Shown piece by piece: positions 52,588 to 61,521 of a DNA stretch of 64,000 nucleotides. A program made the translations under genes and the position numbers. Location of the stretch: the NCBI GenBank assembly GCA_016713225.1, contig JADJPO010000006.1, forward strand, positions 1 to 64,000, read 5' to 3'. Source of the stretch: Kineosporiaceae bacterium (lineage in GTDB: Bacteria; Actinomycetota; Actinomycetes; Actinomycetales; Kineosporiaceae). Below the pieces are notes generated by a model, which was not told the origin of the DNA, searched no databases, and saw nothing but the letters and a program-made list of their open reading frames with translations. How positions within the stretch are numbered: position 1 is the stretch's first letter; every line of letters starts with the position of its first letter.

Positions 52588-53541
52588 ATGACACCAATCC
52601 TGGCGGCGCTCGGTGGGGCGCTGCTCGTCGCCGGACCCCTGCTGATCGTGGCCGGCGTGCGGCGCGTGCCCGAGTCGGCGCCTCGTCCGGCGCGTGCGCG
52701 TCGCGCTCGCCTGTGGGGCGGCACAGGCGGCACAGGCGGCACGGGCGGCCTGGGCAGCACGGTCACCCGGCGTACCTGGTGGCTGCTCGGCGTCGGCGTG
52801 GCGGCCGGGCTGAGCGTGGCGATCACGACCGGCTGGGTGATCGCCGTCCCGCTGCTGCCGCTGGCCATCGCGGGACTGCCGTTGCTGTTGGCGGCCCCGA
52901 GCGGCGCCCCGATCGCCCGACTCGAGGCGCTGGAGGAATGGGCTCGCTCGCTCGCCGGGGTGCTCACCGTGGGCGTCGGACTGGAGCAGGCGCTCATGGT
53001 GACGTTGCGTGCCGCGCCCCGCCCGATCCACCGCGAGGTGTCGACGCTGGTCAGCCGATTGCACGCCCGGTGGCCCACCGAGGAGGCGCTGCGGGCCTTC
53101 GCCGACGACCTGGACGACGCCACCGGCGACCTGATCGCCGCCAAGTTGGTCTTGGCCTCACGCCGTCGCGGCCCCGGCCTGGCCGCCGTGCTCGAGAGCC
53201 TGGCCGAATCGGTGGCGGCCGACGTCCGCACCCGCCGTCAGGTCGAGGCCGACCGCGACAAGCCGCGTGCCACCGTGCGCTGGGTCACCGTGATCACCCT
53301 CGTCGCGCTGGTGCTGTTCGCGTTCAACACCAACTACATCGCCCCCTACCGCAGCCCGGTGGGGCAACTACTGCTGGGCCTGCTGCTCGGGTTGGACGCC
53401 GGCTGCCTGGTCTGGATGCGCCTGATGACCCGCTCGCCCCGGGTGCCGCGCTTCATCGGCCGTGGGTTTCGGGAGGGCGTGCGTGAAGGCCTGCGTGAGG
53501 GCTTGCGTGACGGCACGGCCACGGCGGGGGCGTCGCGATGA
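52588..53541 (+). CDS. tadB: TadB-like type II secretion system F-domain protein
   Basis: 317-aa inner-membrane platform protein. It has N-terminal membrane segments, a cytosolic helical T2SSF domain (EALEEWARSLAGVLTVGVGLEQAL) and two C-terminal membrane segments (VITLVALVLFAFNTNYIAPY and LLLGLLLGLDAGCLVW). The tail is a short Arg/Glu/Gly repeat (REGVREGLREGLRDG). It pairs with TadC to couple the ATPase to pilin. ATGA overlap with tadC. Confidence 0.88.
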   Translation: MTPILAALGGALLVAGPLLIVAGVRRVPESAPRPARARRARLWGGTGGTGGTGGLGSTVTRRTWWLLGVGVAAGLSVAITTGWVIAVPLLPLAIAGLPLLLAAPSGAPIARLEALEEWARSLAGVLTVGVGLEQALMVTLRAAPRPIHREVSTLVSRLHARWPTEEALRAFADDLDDATGDLIAAKLVLASRRRGPGLAAVLESLAESVAADVRTRRQVEADRDKPRATVRWVTVITLVALVLFAFNTNYIAPYRSPVGQLLLGLLLGLDAGCLVWMRLMTRSPRVPRFIGRGFREGVREGLREGLRDGTATAGASR

Positions 53542-54431
53542 CCGCCACCTCGCTCGCCGCCCTGGCCGGTGGGCTGCTCGGACTGGGCGCCGTCCTGATC
53601 GCCTGGCGCTTCATCCCGGCACACCCCGACCTGGCCACGGCCCTGGACGGCCTGGACCCCGAGCACAGCCTGACTCCCCCTGCGGCACCCGTCGAGCTGG
53701 ACGACGCGGTGCCCGACCGGGTGGGCCGCTGGCTCTACCGGCACCTGCCCCTGCCCGCACCCCCGGCGGCCGATCTGGCCCTGCTCGGCATGCCGACGTC
53801 CCGCTTTCACGGGCAGAAGCTGCTCTACGCCCTGTTCGGGCTGGTCTTCCCGTTGCTGCCGGGCACGCTGGTGATGCTCGTCGGCGTCAGGCTTCCCTGG
53901 GCGTTCACCGGGGTGGCGTCGGTGCTGACCGCGATCGCGCTGAGCTTCCTGCCCGAGTACAACGTGCGTTCGGACGCCACTCGCGCCCGGGAGGAGTTCA
54001 CCCGGGCACTCGGGGCCTACATCGATCTGGTGGCCCTGGAACGGCTCTCCGGCGCCGGCCCGCGCCAGGCCATGGAGTCGGCGGCGGAGGTGGGTGACTC
54101 CTGGCCGTTCCGGCGCCTGGCCGAGGAGTTGGCCCGGTCGCGCTGGTCGGGGGTGCCGCCGTGGGATGCCCTCGCCCGGCTCGCCGGCCGGCTCAACCTG
54201 AATCCCCTGGCCGATCTGGCCGACATCATGCGCCTGTCCGGTGAGGAGGGGGCGGCGGTCTATCAGACGCTGCGGGCCCGGTCCGCGGCGATCCGGGCAG
54301 CGCTGGTCACCGAGGACCTGGCCCGGGTGAACCGGGCGGCCGAGCGGCTGACCCTGCCGGGCGCCGTCCTGGCATTGACTTTTGCCGTGCTGCTGACCGC
54401 GCCGGCCCTGATGCGGCTGTTGACCACCTGA
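53538..54431 (+). CDS. tadC: TadC-like type II secretion system F-domain protein
   Basis: 297-aa platform protein with an N-terminal membrane segment, a hydrophobic pair at about 95-140 and a T2SSF helical domain (REEFTRALGAYIDLVALERLSG-like, then GAGPRQAMESAAEV). A C-terminal membrane segment completes it. It forms the second half of the Tad inner-membrane platform. No pilin, prepilin peptidase or TadE-type gene follows; the next gene is a convergent EAL-HDOD protein. Confidence 0.88.
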   Translation: MTATSLAALAGGLLGLGAVLIAWRFIPAHPDLATALDGLDPEHSLTPPAAPVELDDAVPDRVGRWLYRHLPLPAPPAADLALLGMPTSRFHGQKLLYALFGLVFPLLPGTLVMLVGVRLPWAFTGVASVLTAIALSFLPEYNVRSDATRAREEFTRALGAYIDLVALERLSGAGPRQAMESAAEVGDSWPFRRLAEELARSRWSGVPPWDALARLAGRLNLNPLADLADIMRLSGEEGAAVYQTLRARSAAIRAALVTEDLARVNRAAERLTLPGAVLALTFAVLLTAPALMRLLTT

Positions 54432-54449
54432 GCCAACCGTTCGGGCGGG

Positions 54450-55730
54450 TCAGACCTCGTTGGCGGCCGCGGCGGTCTGGCTGGTCCACGCCAGGGCAGC
54501 CAGGTAGGACGCCGCGACGTCCGTGGTGCGAATACCGAGGGCCGCGAGCTGGTTCAGCTTGCCCTCCTCGTAATAGCGCACGGCGTCCAGGACGACGCGC
54601 AGCCCGTTCTGGGTACCGGCCATCGCGGCGTCCAGGTCCTCACCCAACGGCGGCAGGCTGGCCTTCATGTCCAGGATGGGGATCCCCAGGGTCGAGGCGA
54701 TGCCGTCCAGCAACCCGAGGGTGAATGCCGTCTCCGGATCGGCCCGCGGCACCTGGGGCGGCTGGCTGCGCCGGGCCTCGGGCGAGGCCAACCGGCGGGC
54801 GAGTTGCTCGCAGGTCTGCGCCCGGGTCAGTGCGACGGAGGTGTCGACCCCCTGATTGCGCGACTCCGACAGTGTGATCAGCACCATCCAGGCCCGCAGC
54901 TTCTTCAGGCCGATCATCACCACCGCATCGGTGATCGTCGAGACGGTGCGCCGCAGGCCGTTGGCGGCGCTGTTGGCCACCCGCAGCAGCCGCAGCACCA
55001 TGCCGGGGTCGGTCCGCATGATCGCCTCGATCTCGCGGATGGCGACGTTCGGCCCGGAGAGCCGGGCGAGCAGCTGCACGGCCAACAGGTGGTCGGCGGC
55101 GATGCTGCCGGTGGTCATGGTCTGCGGTCGGCCCAGGTGATAGCCCTGGAACAGGGTGAAGCCGGTGTCGATGCAGCGCTGCATCATGACGGCGTCCTCG
55201 ACCCGCTCGGCCAACAGCTGCAACCCCGGTCGGCGGCAGGCCTCGACGGTGGTCATCACCTCCTCCCAGGTCTGGCCCAGCACGTCGATCTTGACGATGG
55301 AGGCGATCTCGATCAGGGGCTCGGCCTCGGGGCGGTAGATGAAGTCGTCCAGCGCGATCCGGTAGCCCATCTCACGCAACTGCCGGACGCCGGTGAGCAC
55401 CTCGTCGTCCAACTGCACCGTCTCGAGCACCTCGAGCACGACCGTTTCGGGCTCGAACGGCACCGGCAGGCCACCGGTCAGGAAGGTCCGGGTGAGGTTG
55501 ACGAAACCGGGCAGGCCGCCGAGCAGGTCCTGGGCATCGAATTCCGAGAAGGCGGCCAGGATCGTGGTGGTGGTGGCCAGGTCGGCGTCCTCGACCTGGG
55601 CGCAGGTCGCGTCCTCCGCGCTGCGGAACAGCAGCTCGTACGCCTGGAGCCGGCCGGCGACGTCGTGGATGGGCTGGCGCCCGACGTGGACGGCTCGGGC
55701 CAGCTGCGCCGAGACGGTGCTGCTCCTCAC
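54450..55730 (-). CDS. EAL-HDOD protein, probably a degenerate c-di-GMP phosphodiesterase
   Basis: 426-aa two-domain signalling protein. The N-terminal EAL domain (about 15-215) has YELLFR in place of EALLR, LEVLE, ALDDFIY, VKIDVLG and FQGYHLGRP. Several metal/catalytic positions differ from active enzymes, so it may bind rather than cleave c-di-GMP. The C-terminal HDOD domain (about 215-405; LLRVANSAANG) is typical of the YuxH/CdgJ group. Its neighbourhood to the Tad genes suggests control of surface behaviour. Confidence 0.88.
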   Translation of the reverse strand: MRSSTVSAQLARAVHVGRQPIHDVAGRLQAYELLFRSAEDATCAQVEDADLATTTTILAAFSEFDAQDLLGGLPGFVNLTRTFLTGGLPVPFEPETVVLEVLETVQLDDEVLTGVRQLREMGYRIALDDFIYRPEAEPLIEIASIVKIDVLGQTWEEVMTTVEACRRPGLQLLAERVEDAVMMQRCIDTGFTLFQGYHLGRPQTMTTGSIAADHLLAVQLLARLSGPNVAIREIEAIMRTDPGMVLRLLRVANSAANGLRRTVSTITDAVVMIGLKKLRAWMVLITLSESRNQGVDTSVALTRAQTCEQLARRLASPEARRSQPPQVPRADPETAFTLGLLDGIASTLGIPILDMKASLPPLGEDLDAAMAGTQNGLRVVLDAVRYYEEGKLNQLAALGIRTTDVAASYLAALAWTSQTAAAANEV

Positions 55731-55841
55731 CCCGCCCGTCCCTTCGTCGGAGCCACCTGCCTGGACACAGGATCTGTGTCGACTCAGGTGTCGGCCGAGG
55801 AGGCGTCGGGGTTGAGGGGCAGCGCGCCACGGTGTGGGGGG

Positions 55842-57329
55842 TCAGGCCCGGCGGACCACCTTGGTGAACAGATCGGGCAACCGCCGGTCGGGGTCGTACC
55901 GATCCTTGACGGTGGCATAGCCCGCGCCGCCGTAGCGGGCCCAGAAGTCCGCCTCGTCGTAGTAGGCATCGGAATAGAGCGACTTGTGCCCGCCGTGATC
56001 GCCGACGGCCTGCTCGACCAGCCGGTTGACGTCACCGTCGCGCTGCCCGGGTGCGATGGGCACCGTGCCCCAGAACCCGACGTTCACGTAGATCTGCCCC
56101 GGGGTGAGCGGGTAGAGCGACCAGGTGCCGCGCCCGACCAGTGGGCACAGCCAGACCGGCGTCATCGGGACGTGGTCGAGGTACCAGCGTAAGAAGTCCG
56201 CCGTCCGGTCCAGCGGGATCTCGACATCCTGGACGACGCGCTCGCGCGCCGGCAGCCCGCGGCGCGCATCGATCGCCGCGGCCACGTGATAGCGGTTCTC
56301 CAGCCCGACGATGCGGTGGTAGACGTCGCTGCGGCGCCAGGCGGCGGGCCACAGCCGGCGCAGGGTCGGGTGCTGGGCGCCGAACGCCTTCGAGCACCAG
56401 AACCAGTCGGTGTCCCAGCGCCACAGGTAGTCGTGCACGGTCAGCGCATCGGTCGGACGGCGCTGCAGCGACTGGTAGTAGACCCGCTGGCCGGTGTAAT
56501 CCGACAGCCGCGTCGCCAGGTGGGCGTCGTCCGACCAGCGGCCCAGCACCAGGTAGGCCTCGGTGCTGGGTGGTGACCCCGCGAACAGCACGCCGTCCAG
56601 GAAGTCGACCGGCTCGTCCTGCCAGGTGCGGTGAGTGACGATCTCGCCGATGGCCTCGGTCAGGTCCTCCAGCGATCCGAAGTGCACGTTGCGGGTCACG
56701 ACGTAGGGCTGCACCGGGTCGAGGTCGATGCGTAGTCGGGTGGCGTACCCCAACGTGCCGTAGGAGTTCGGGAAGGCGGCGAACAGTGCGGCGTGCTCAC
56801 CGTCCGGTGTGGCGGTGACCACCCGCCCGTCGCCGGTGAGGATGTCGAGCTCGCGCACCGACTCGTGAGGCAACCCGTTGCGGAACGAGGAGGACTCGAT
56901 GCCCAGGCCGGTGACGGCCCCGCCGAGGGTGATGGTGCGCAGCTGCGGCACCACCTTCGGCATCAGACCGTGGGCCAGCGCCGCGGCGACCAACCGTTCG
57001 TAGGTACACATGCCCTGCACGTCGGCGGTGCGTCCGGCCGCGTCGATGCTGATCACATCGGTCAGCCCGGTGACGTCCAGGCCGGGGGCGGTGACAACGG
57101 TCCGTGGCCGGAACAGGTTCGAGGTGCGCTTGGCCAGCCGGACCGTCTGGCCCGTCGGCACGGCGCGGTAGCTGGCCCGTAGGCGTTCGACCGCCGCGCG
57201 ATGAGCCATGGCGCCGACCGGGTGGGCCGTCACCGGAGCCACCGTCGAGGTGGTCAACACCGTGCCGTCGGCGCGCACCGTGCCGGTGGCGCGGACGACG
57301 CCCCCCGGCCGAAGGTGTCCGGTGGTCAC
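55842..57329 (-). CDS. FAD-binding oxidoreductase (FAD_binding_4, DHCR24-like)
   Basis: 495-aa flavoprotein of the PCMH/VAO type. The FAD motif region includes DVISIDAAGRTADVQG, TYERLVAAAL, and ITLGGAVTGLGIESSSFRNG, the pyrophosphate loop. The C-terminal part resembles the sterol-delta24-reductase-like group. It probably reduces or oxidises a lipid or sterol-like substrate; not proven. Start GTG 57329 is chosen because GAGG lies 5 nt upstream, inside the stop region of the DUF1015 gene. An ATG at 57209 is an alternative. The two genes are an operon. Confidence 0.83.
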   Translation of the reverse strand: MTTGHLRPGGVVRATGTVRADGTVLTTSTVAPVTAHPVGAMAHRAAVERLRASYRAVPTGQTVRLAKRTSNLFRPRTVVTAPGLDVTGLTDVISIDAAGRTADVQGMCTYERLVAAALAHGLMPKVVPQLRTITLGGAVTGLGIESSSFRNGLPHESVRELDILTGDGRVVTATPDGEHAALFAAFPNSYGTLGYATRLRIDLDPVQPYVVTRNVHFGSLEDLTEAIGEIVTHRTWQDEPVDFLDGVLFAGSPPSTEAYLVLGRWSDDAHLATRLSDYTGQRVYYQSLQRRPTDALTVHDYLWRWDTDWFWCSKAFGAQHPTLRRLWPAAWRRSDVYHRIVGLENRYHVAAAIDARRGLPARERVVQDVEIPLDRTADFLRWYLDHVPMTPVWLCPLVGRGTWSLYPLTPGQIYVNVGFWGTVPIAPGQRDGDVNRLVEQAVGDHGGHKSLYSDAYYDEADFWARYGGAGYATVKDRYDPDRRLPDLFTKVVRRA

Positions 57330-57336
57330 GACAGCC

Positions 57337-58593
57337 TCAGACCGCGAACCGATGCACGAACAGGCCGCTGCGCAGCTTGGGTTCGAACCAGGTCGACTTG
57401 GGGGGCATGTCGCGGCCGGTGGCGGCGACGGCGACCAGCTCGGCGACCGAGGTCGGGTGCAACGCGAAGGCGGCCGCCCAGGTGCCGGAGTCGACGAGCC
57501 GTTCGAGTTCCGCGGTGCCCCGGATGCCCCCGACGAAGGCGACCCGGGTGTCGGTGCGCGGGTCGGTGATGCCCAGACCGGGGGCGAGCACCAGGTCCTG
57601 CAGCAGCGAGACGTCCAGTCCCGCAACGGGATCGGCCAGTCGGGCCGGCTCGACCACGCCGTCGCGCAGGCGCAGCCGGAACCAGGTGGCGGCGCAGTAC
57701 ATGGCGAACTCGCGGCGTCCGGTGGGATCGATGCCGGCGCTGCCCGCCGGGCCGATCAGGGTGATGTCGAACAGCGTCGACAGGTCGTTCACCCAGCCCT
57801 GGGCGTCGCGGCCACCGAGGTCGGCGACCACCCGGTTGTAGGGCAGGATCTCGAGCTCCTCTCCCGGGAAGACCACCACCGGGAAGGCGTCGCTGCCGCC
57901 GGTTCCGTCGAGGCGCTCGGCCACGGCCGCGGCGGCTGCGCTGCGGTGATGACCGTCGGCCACGAACAGCTCCGGAAGGCCCGCGGCAGCGGCGGCCAAC
58001 TCGGCGACCTCGGCGTCGTCGTCCACCCGCCACAGGGTGTGGCCGATGTCGTCGTCGGTGACCAGGTCGATCAGCGGCGGGCGGGCCGTGATCCGGGCCA
58101 GCAGGTCGGCCACGGGCTTCCAGGCCGGGTCTGCGGGGCTGGTCAGCAGGAACACCGGCTCGTCGTGGGCGGCCAGCCCGAGCAGGTGGTTGATCCGGTC
58201 GGTCTCCTTGTCGATGCGGGTCTGCTCGTGGGTCTTGATCAGCCCACCGGCATAGTCGGCCACCGCGGCGCAGCCGACCAGGCCGGTCTGCACGTGCTCA
58301 CCGCGGCGCTGCCGGTAGACCGAGTAGGTCGGCGCCGGGTCGAGCACGAACGTGCCCCGGGCGAGCAGGTGGTTCAGCGCGGCGCGACCAGCCTGGTGCA
58401 CCGGTTCGGAGTCGGCCGGGGTGCCGTCCGGGAAGGCGATCTCGGGGCGAGAGATCTGCAGGAACGAGTCCGGGTTGTCGCCGGCCAGCACCCGCGCCTC
58501 GGCCACGTCGACGACGTCGTACGGGGGCGCGGCCACCCGGGCGGCGAGGTCGACGCGCGGTCGCAGGGCACGGAATGGTCGTAGGTCCGCCAT
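57337..58593 (-). CDS. DUF1015 family protein
   Basis: 418-aa protein of DUF1015 (hallmarks RPFRALRP at the start, PPYDVV, DSFLQISRPEI, THEQTRIDKETDR, VADGHHRSAAA). Function is unknown; the HxxR-like and GHHR motifs are strongly conserved in the family, often near serine metabolism genes. The ATG at 58593 has GGAGG 8 nt upstream. It is followed by the FAD oxidoreductase 7 bp later. Confidence 0.9.
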   Translation of the reverse strand: MADLRPFRALRPRVDLAARVAAPPYDVVDVAEARVLAGDNPDSFLQISRPEIAFPDGTPADSEPVHQAGRAALNHLLARGTFVLDPAPTYSVYRQRRGEHVQTGLVGCAAVADYAGGLIKTHEQTRIDKETDRINHLLGLAAHDEPVFLLTSPADPAWKPVADLLARITARPPLIDLVTDDDIGHTLWRVDDDAEVAELAAAAAGLPELFVADGHHRSAAAAAVAERLDGTGGSDAFPVVVFPGEELEILPYNRVVADLGGRDAQGWVNDLSTLFDITLIGPAGSAGIDPTGRREFAMYCAATWFRLRLRDGVVEPARLADPVAGLDVSLLQDLVLAPGLGITDPRTDTRVAFVGGIRGTAELERLVDSGTWAAAFALHPTSVAELVAVAATGRDMPPKSTWFEPKLRSGLFVHRFAV

Positions 58594-58671
58594 GGCTCCA
58601 TCCTCCCCCACCTGAACGGCACCGGAGCGCCACACGGACCGGATCGTCGCAACGGAGCGCCTCGTCCCGGG

Positions 58672-58677
58672 TACGTT
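58672..58677 (+). promoter_or_regulatory. putative -10 element of a leaderless promoter
   Basis: TACGTT lies 7 nt before the GTG of the P-loop kinase gene. Confidence 0.4.
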
Positions 58678-58684
58678 CGATCGT

Positions 58685-59332
58685 GTGAACAGTGGCGAGC
58701 CGAGTCGGGACGGCGCCCGTCCGGCGACGGTGTGGGTGATCGCGGGCGCGCCGGGGGCCGGCAAGTCGACCGTGGCCGCGGCCCTGCTGGACCGGCTGGA
58801 TCCCCCGGCTGCCGTGCTCGACAAGGACACCTTGTTCAGTGGCTTCGTCTCGGCCCTGTTGGCCGCCCACGGCCGTGATCACGGCGAACGCGAGGGTGCG
58901 TGGTACGACGCTCACGTGAAACGGCACGAGTACCAGGCCCTGACCGCGGCGGCCCGGCAGATCCGGGCCACGGGGTGCCCGGTGCTGCTGGATGCTCCGT
59001 TCACCGGCCAGATCCGCGACCCAGCGGCCTGGGCCGCGTGGGTCGAGCAGTTGGGCGGCGATCCGGTGCAGTTGGTGTGGGTGCGCTCGGACGCCGCCAC
59101 GTTGCGCCGCCGGATCGAGGGCCGGGCCAACCCGCGCGACGGCGGCAAGCTGGCCACGCCCGCGGCGTTCGCGGCGTTCGTGGCCCGGATGCAGCCCGAC
59201 GTCCCGCCGCCGGTGGCGCACCTCGAGATCGACAACCGGGACGGCGCGCCGTCCGCCGAGCGGCAGTTCGGTGACCAGCTCGGGGCCCAGCTCGGGGCGG
59301 TGACGCGGGGGCGGGGACGTGTCCGAGGATGA
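58685..59332 (+). CDS. small P-loop kinase (AAA_33 type)
   Basis: 215-aa nucleotide-binding protein. Walker A is AGAPGAGKS (about 20-28); LDKDTL follows as a substrate-site acidic motif, then VLLDAPF (Walker-B-like) and RRRIEGRANPRDGGK as a lid. It resembles uncharacterised small-molecule kinases and is similar in plan to the kinase at 19329. It overlaps the next gene, a TetR regulator, by 14 bp. Confidence 0.78.
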   Translation: MNSGEPSRDGARPATVWVIAGAPGAGKSTVAAALLDRLDPPAAVLDKDTLFSGFVSALLAAHGRDHGEREGAWYDAHVKRHEYQALTAAARQIRATGCPVLLDAPFTGQIRDPAAWAAWVEQLGGDPVQLVWVRSDAATLRRRIEGRANPRDGGKLATPAAFAAFVARMQPDVPPPVAHLEIDNRDGAPSAERQFGDQLGAQLGAVTRGRGRVRG

Positions 59333-59972
59333 CTGGCTGACCGGGTCGTGCCCCGGTCTTCGCAAGCCGCCGCAACAGGCGCGGAGCCGCTCGCGGGTGC
59401 TGGCGATCCTGGCCGCGGCGCAGCAGATCATCGTGCGCGACGGGCTGGACGGCCTGAGCATGCGCGGCCTGGCCGAGGAGGCCGGCGTCCCGATCGGCAC
59501 CGTCTACCAGTTCTTCGTCGACAAGGCGGGGGTGCTCGACACCCTGGTGCACCGGCACGGGCTGTCGATGCAGGGCATGATCGACGAGATCGGCTCGTTC
59601 CGGCGCAGCCACCCCTGGCAGGCCGTGATCGCGGAGCTGTACCGGTTGCAGGTCGAGCGGCTGCGGGCCGACCCGGCCTACGTTGCCATCTGGGTCGAGC
59701 GCCAACTCAGCCCCATGGCGCAGCGCCAGGACGACCGGGACGTCGAGACCTTCACCGATCTGTTGACCGAACTGCTGGTCGCCCAGGAACACCTGGTGCC
59801 CTCCGACCGGCTCCGGACCGTGTGTCGGGTGGCCACCCAGGCCGCGGACTCGTTGCTGTACCTGGCGTTTCGGGTCGACCCGGCCGGCGATCCCACGACG
59901 TTGGAGGAGGCACTGCGCATCCTGCAGCTCTACCTCGCCGACATCGCGGCCGATCCCCGGCACCGGCCCTGA
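59319..59972 (+). CDS. TetR/AcrR-family transcriptional regulator
   Basis: 217-aa TetR regulator with helix-turn-helix SMRGLAEEAGVPIGTVYQFF. The C-terminal ligand domain contains YVAIWVERQLSPM. It starts with GTG inside the kinase gene (GGGG upstream). It converges on the FGGY kinase/PLP lyase operon and is the nearest candidate to bind the palindrome upstream of that operon. A 19-bp-period duplication spans its stop codon. Confidence 0.87.
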   Translation: MSEDDWLTGSCPGLRKPPQQARSRSRVLAILAAAQQIIVRDGLDGLSMRGLAEEAGVPIGTVYQFFVDKAGVLDTLVHRHGLSMQGMIDEIGSFRRSHPWQAVIAELYRLQVERLRADPAYVAIWVERQLSPMAQRQDDRDVETFTDLLTELLVAQEHLVPSDRLRTVCRVATQAADSLLYLAFRVDPAGDPTTLEEALRILQLYLADIAADPRHRP

Positions 59973-59994
59973 TCAGCGGCACCGGCCCCGATCA
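59959..59994. repeat. 19-bp-period tandem duplication holding two convergent stop codons
   Basis: GGCACCGGCCCTGATCA and GGCACCGGCCCCGATCA; copy 1 contains the tetR TGA, copy 2 the complement of the FGGY kinase TGA. Confidence 0.7.
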
Positions 59995-61521
59995 CCCGTT
60001 GAGCCGCCGGAACATGCCCTTGGTGCGGGCGTGCAGTCGGGGGAACTCGGCGAACAACCGGTCGTAGACCGCCCGGTGATGCGGGTCGGGGGTGAACACC
60101 CGGTCGACGGGCACCAGATCACGCAGCTGCGCGCGGGCGACGTGACCGAGCACCAGGCCGGCGTAGAGTCCGCCGCCGCGCACCCCGGCCAGCGCCGGGT
60201 CGGCAACCCGCTCCAGGGTGCGCCCGGTGACGTCGGCGACGATCCGGCACCACAGATCGCTGCGCGCGGCGCCCCCGATCACCCGGATCGGGTCGAGTCG
60301 GTGGCGGGTCACCTGCTCGGCTCCGGTGAGCAGCCACCGCACGTTCAGGGCCACGCCCTCCATCACCGCGCGCGCCAGCTCACCTCGCCCGCTGGTGAGC
60401 GAGACGTTGTGGAAGCCACCGCGGGCCAGGCGATCATCGACCGGGCAGTGTTCGCCGGTGAGCCACGGGGTGAAGATCACCCCACCCGAGCCGACGGGCG
60501 CGGACGCCGCCAGTACCTCGATCTGCTCGTGGTCCAGGTCGGGGGCCACCGCATGGCGGAACCACTCCATCGCGCGGCCGGCGTTGTCCTGGCTGTTGAC
60601 CAGGATGTAGTCGCCCTCGGCATCGCTGAGGCCGAGGCCGGGCACGGAGGCCATCTGCCAGCGCAGGCTGGTGGTCTTGCGCGGCATGGGGCAGGTCACC
60701 CAGTCGGACGTGCCGAGCCCGATGTGGGTCTGGTGGAGCTCGGTGCACCCGGAGGCCACCACGGCGTTGTGGATGTCCGGCAGCCCGGTGACCACCCGAG
60801 CCGAGGCCGAGATGCCCAGGGACGCCGCGACGTCCGGCCTGACCGTGCCGATCACCGAACCGTTGGGCACCAGGGGCGGCAGCCGGTCGGGGTTGATACC
60901 CGCGCGGTCGACCAGGACCGGGTCATAGCCGGTGGGGTGTGCCGTGCGGTTGTCGATCAACCAGGACGGGAACATCGACATCACCGTCGCGGCGGGCACC
61001 CCGGTGAACCGCATCGTCAGGTAGTCGACGGGCTCGAGGTACCACCGGGCACGGTCCTGGATCTCGGGCCGGTCGCGGTCCAGGTGCAGCATGTGGGCGA
61101 TCGGGTCGGACCCGGCCGGGTTGGGGATGCCGCCGGAGCGCCGGAGCCAGGTGACCGCGGCCCGAGGCGAGAAGCCCGCCACCGGCCCGGCGAACCGTTC
61201 CCGGGAGTAGTCCGCACCGCGGGTGTCGGTCCACATCAGGCACTCGGTCACCGGCAGCCCGTCGACGTCCACCGCGATCGTGCTCGACCACTGCCCGGTC
61301 ACCGCGACGGCCGCCACCCGAGCACCCCACCCGCCGGCCCGGATCCCCTCCCGGATGGCAGTGGTCAGCGACTGCCACCAGCCCTCGGCGTCCTGGGCGG
61401 CCGAGCTGTTGACGATGTCGAGCCGCTCGTTCCAGGACCACACGATCTCGCCGGTGAACGTGACCAGCCCGGCCTTGGAGCCGCCGCTGCCGTGGTCGAT
61501 GGACAGCACCAGTTCGGTCAT
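59992..61521 (-). CDS. FGGY-family carbohydrate/polyol kinase
   Basis: 509-aa FGGY kinase with the full two-domain layout. The N-terminal phosphate loop is LSIDHGSGGSKAGLV; VAVTGQWSSTIAVD, CLMWTDTRG and LGTSDWVTC follow, and the ATP-domain glycine motif is RVIGGAARSDLW. It would phosphorylate a sugar or polyol hydroxyl. The ATG overlaps the stop of the PLP lyase gene (ATGA), so the two products are made together. The substrate is unknown; a role in making a phosphorylated amino-polyol for the lyase is an inference. Confidence 0.87.
   Translation of the reverse strand: MTELVLSIDHGSGGSKAGLVTFTGEIVWSWNERLDIVNSSAAQDAEGWWQSLTTAIREGIRAGGWGARVAAVAVTGQWSSTIAVDVDGLPVTECLMWTDTRGADYSRERFAGPVAGFSPRAAVTWLRRSGGIPNPAGSDPIAHMLHLDRDRPEIQDRARWYLEPVDYLTMRFTGVPAATVMSMFPSWLIDNRTAHPTGYDPVLVDRAGINPDRLPPLVPNGSVIGTVRPDVAASLGISASARVVTGLPDIHNAVVASGCTELHQTHIGLGTSDWVTCPMPRKTTSLRWQMASVPGLGLSDAEGDYILVNSQDNAGRAMEWFRHAVAPDLDHEQIEVLAASAPVGSGGVIFTPWLTGEHCPVDDRLARGGFHNVSLTSGRGELARAVMEGVALNVRWLLTGAEQVTRHRLDPIRVIGGAARSDLWCRIVADVTGRTLERVADPALAGVRGGGLYAGLVLGHVARAQLRDLVPVDRVFTPDPHHRAVYDRLFAEFPRLHARTKGMFRRLNG

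Noticed and set aside
58685..59332. Zeta-type toxin with the TetR gene as antitoxin
   Set aside because: The P-loop kinase lacks a neighbouring epsilon-type antitoxin and the TetR has a normal ligand domain; a small-molecule kinase is the simpler reading.
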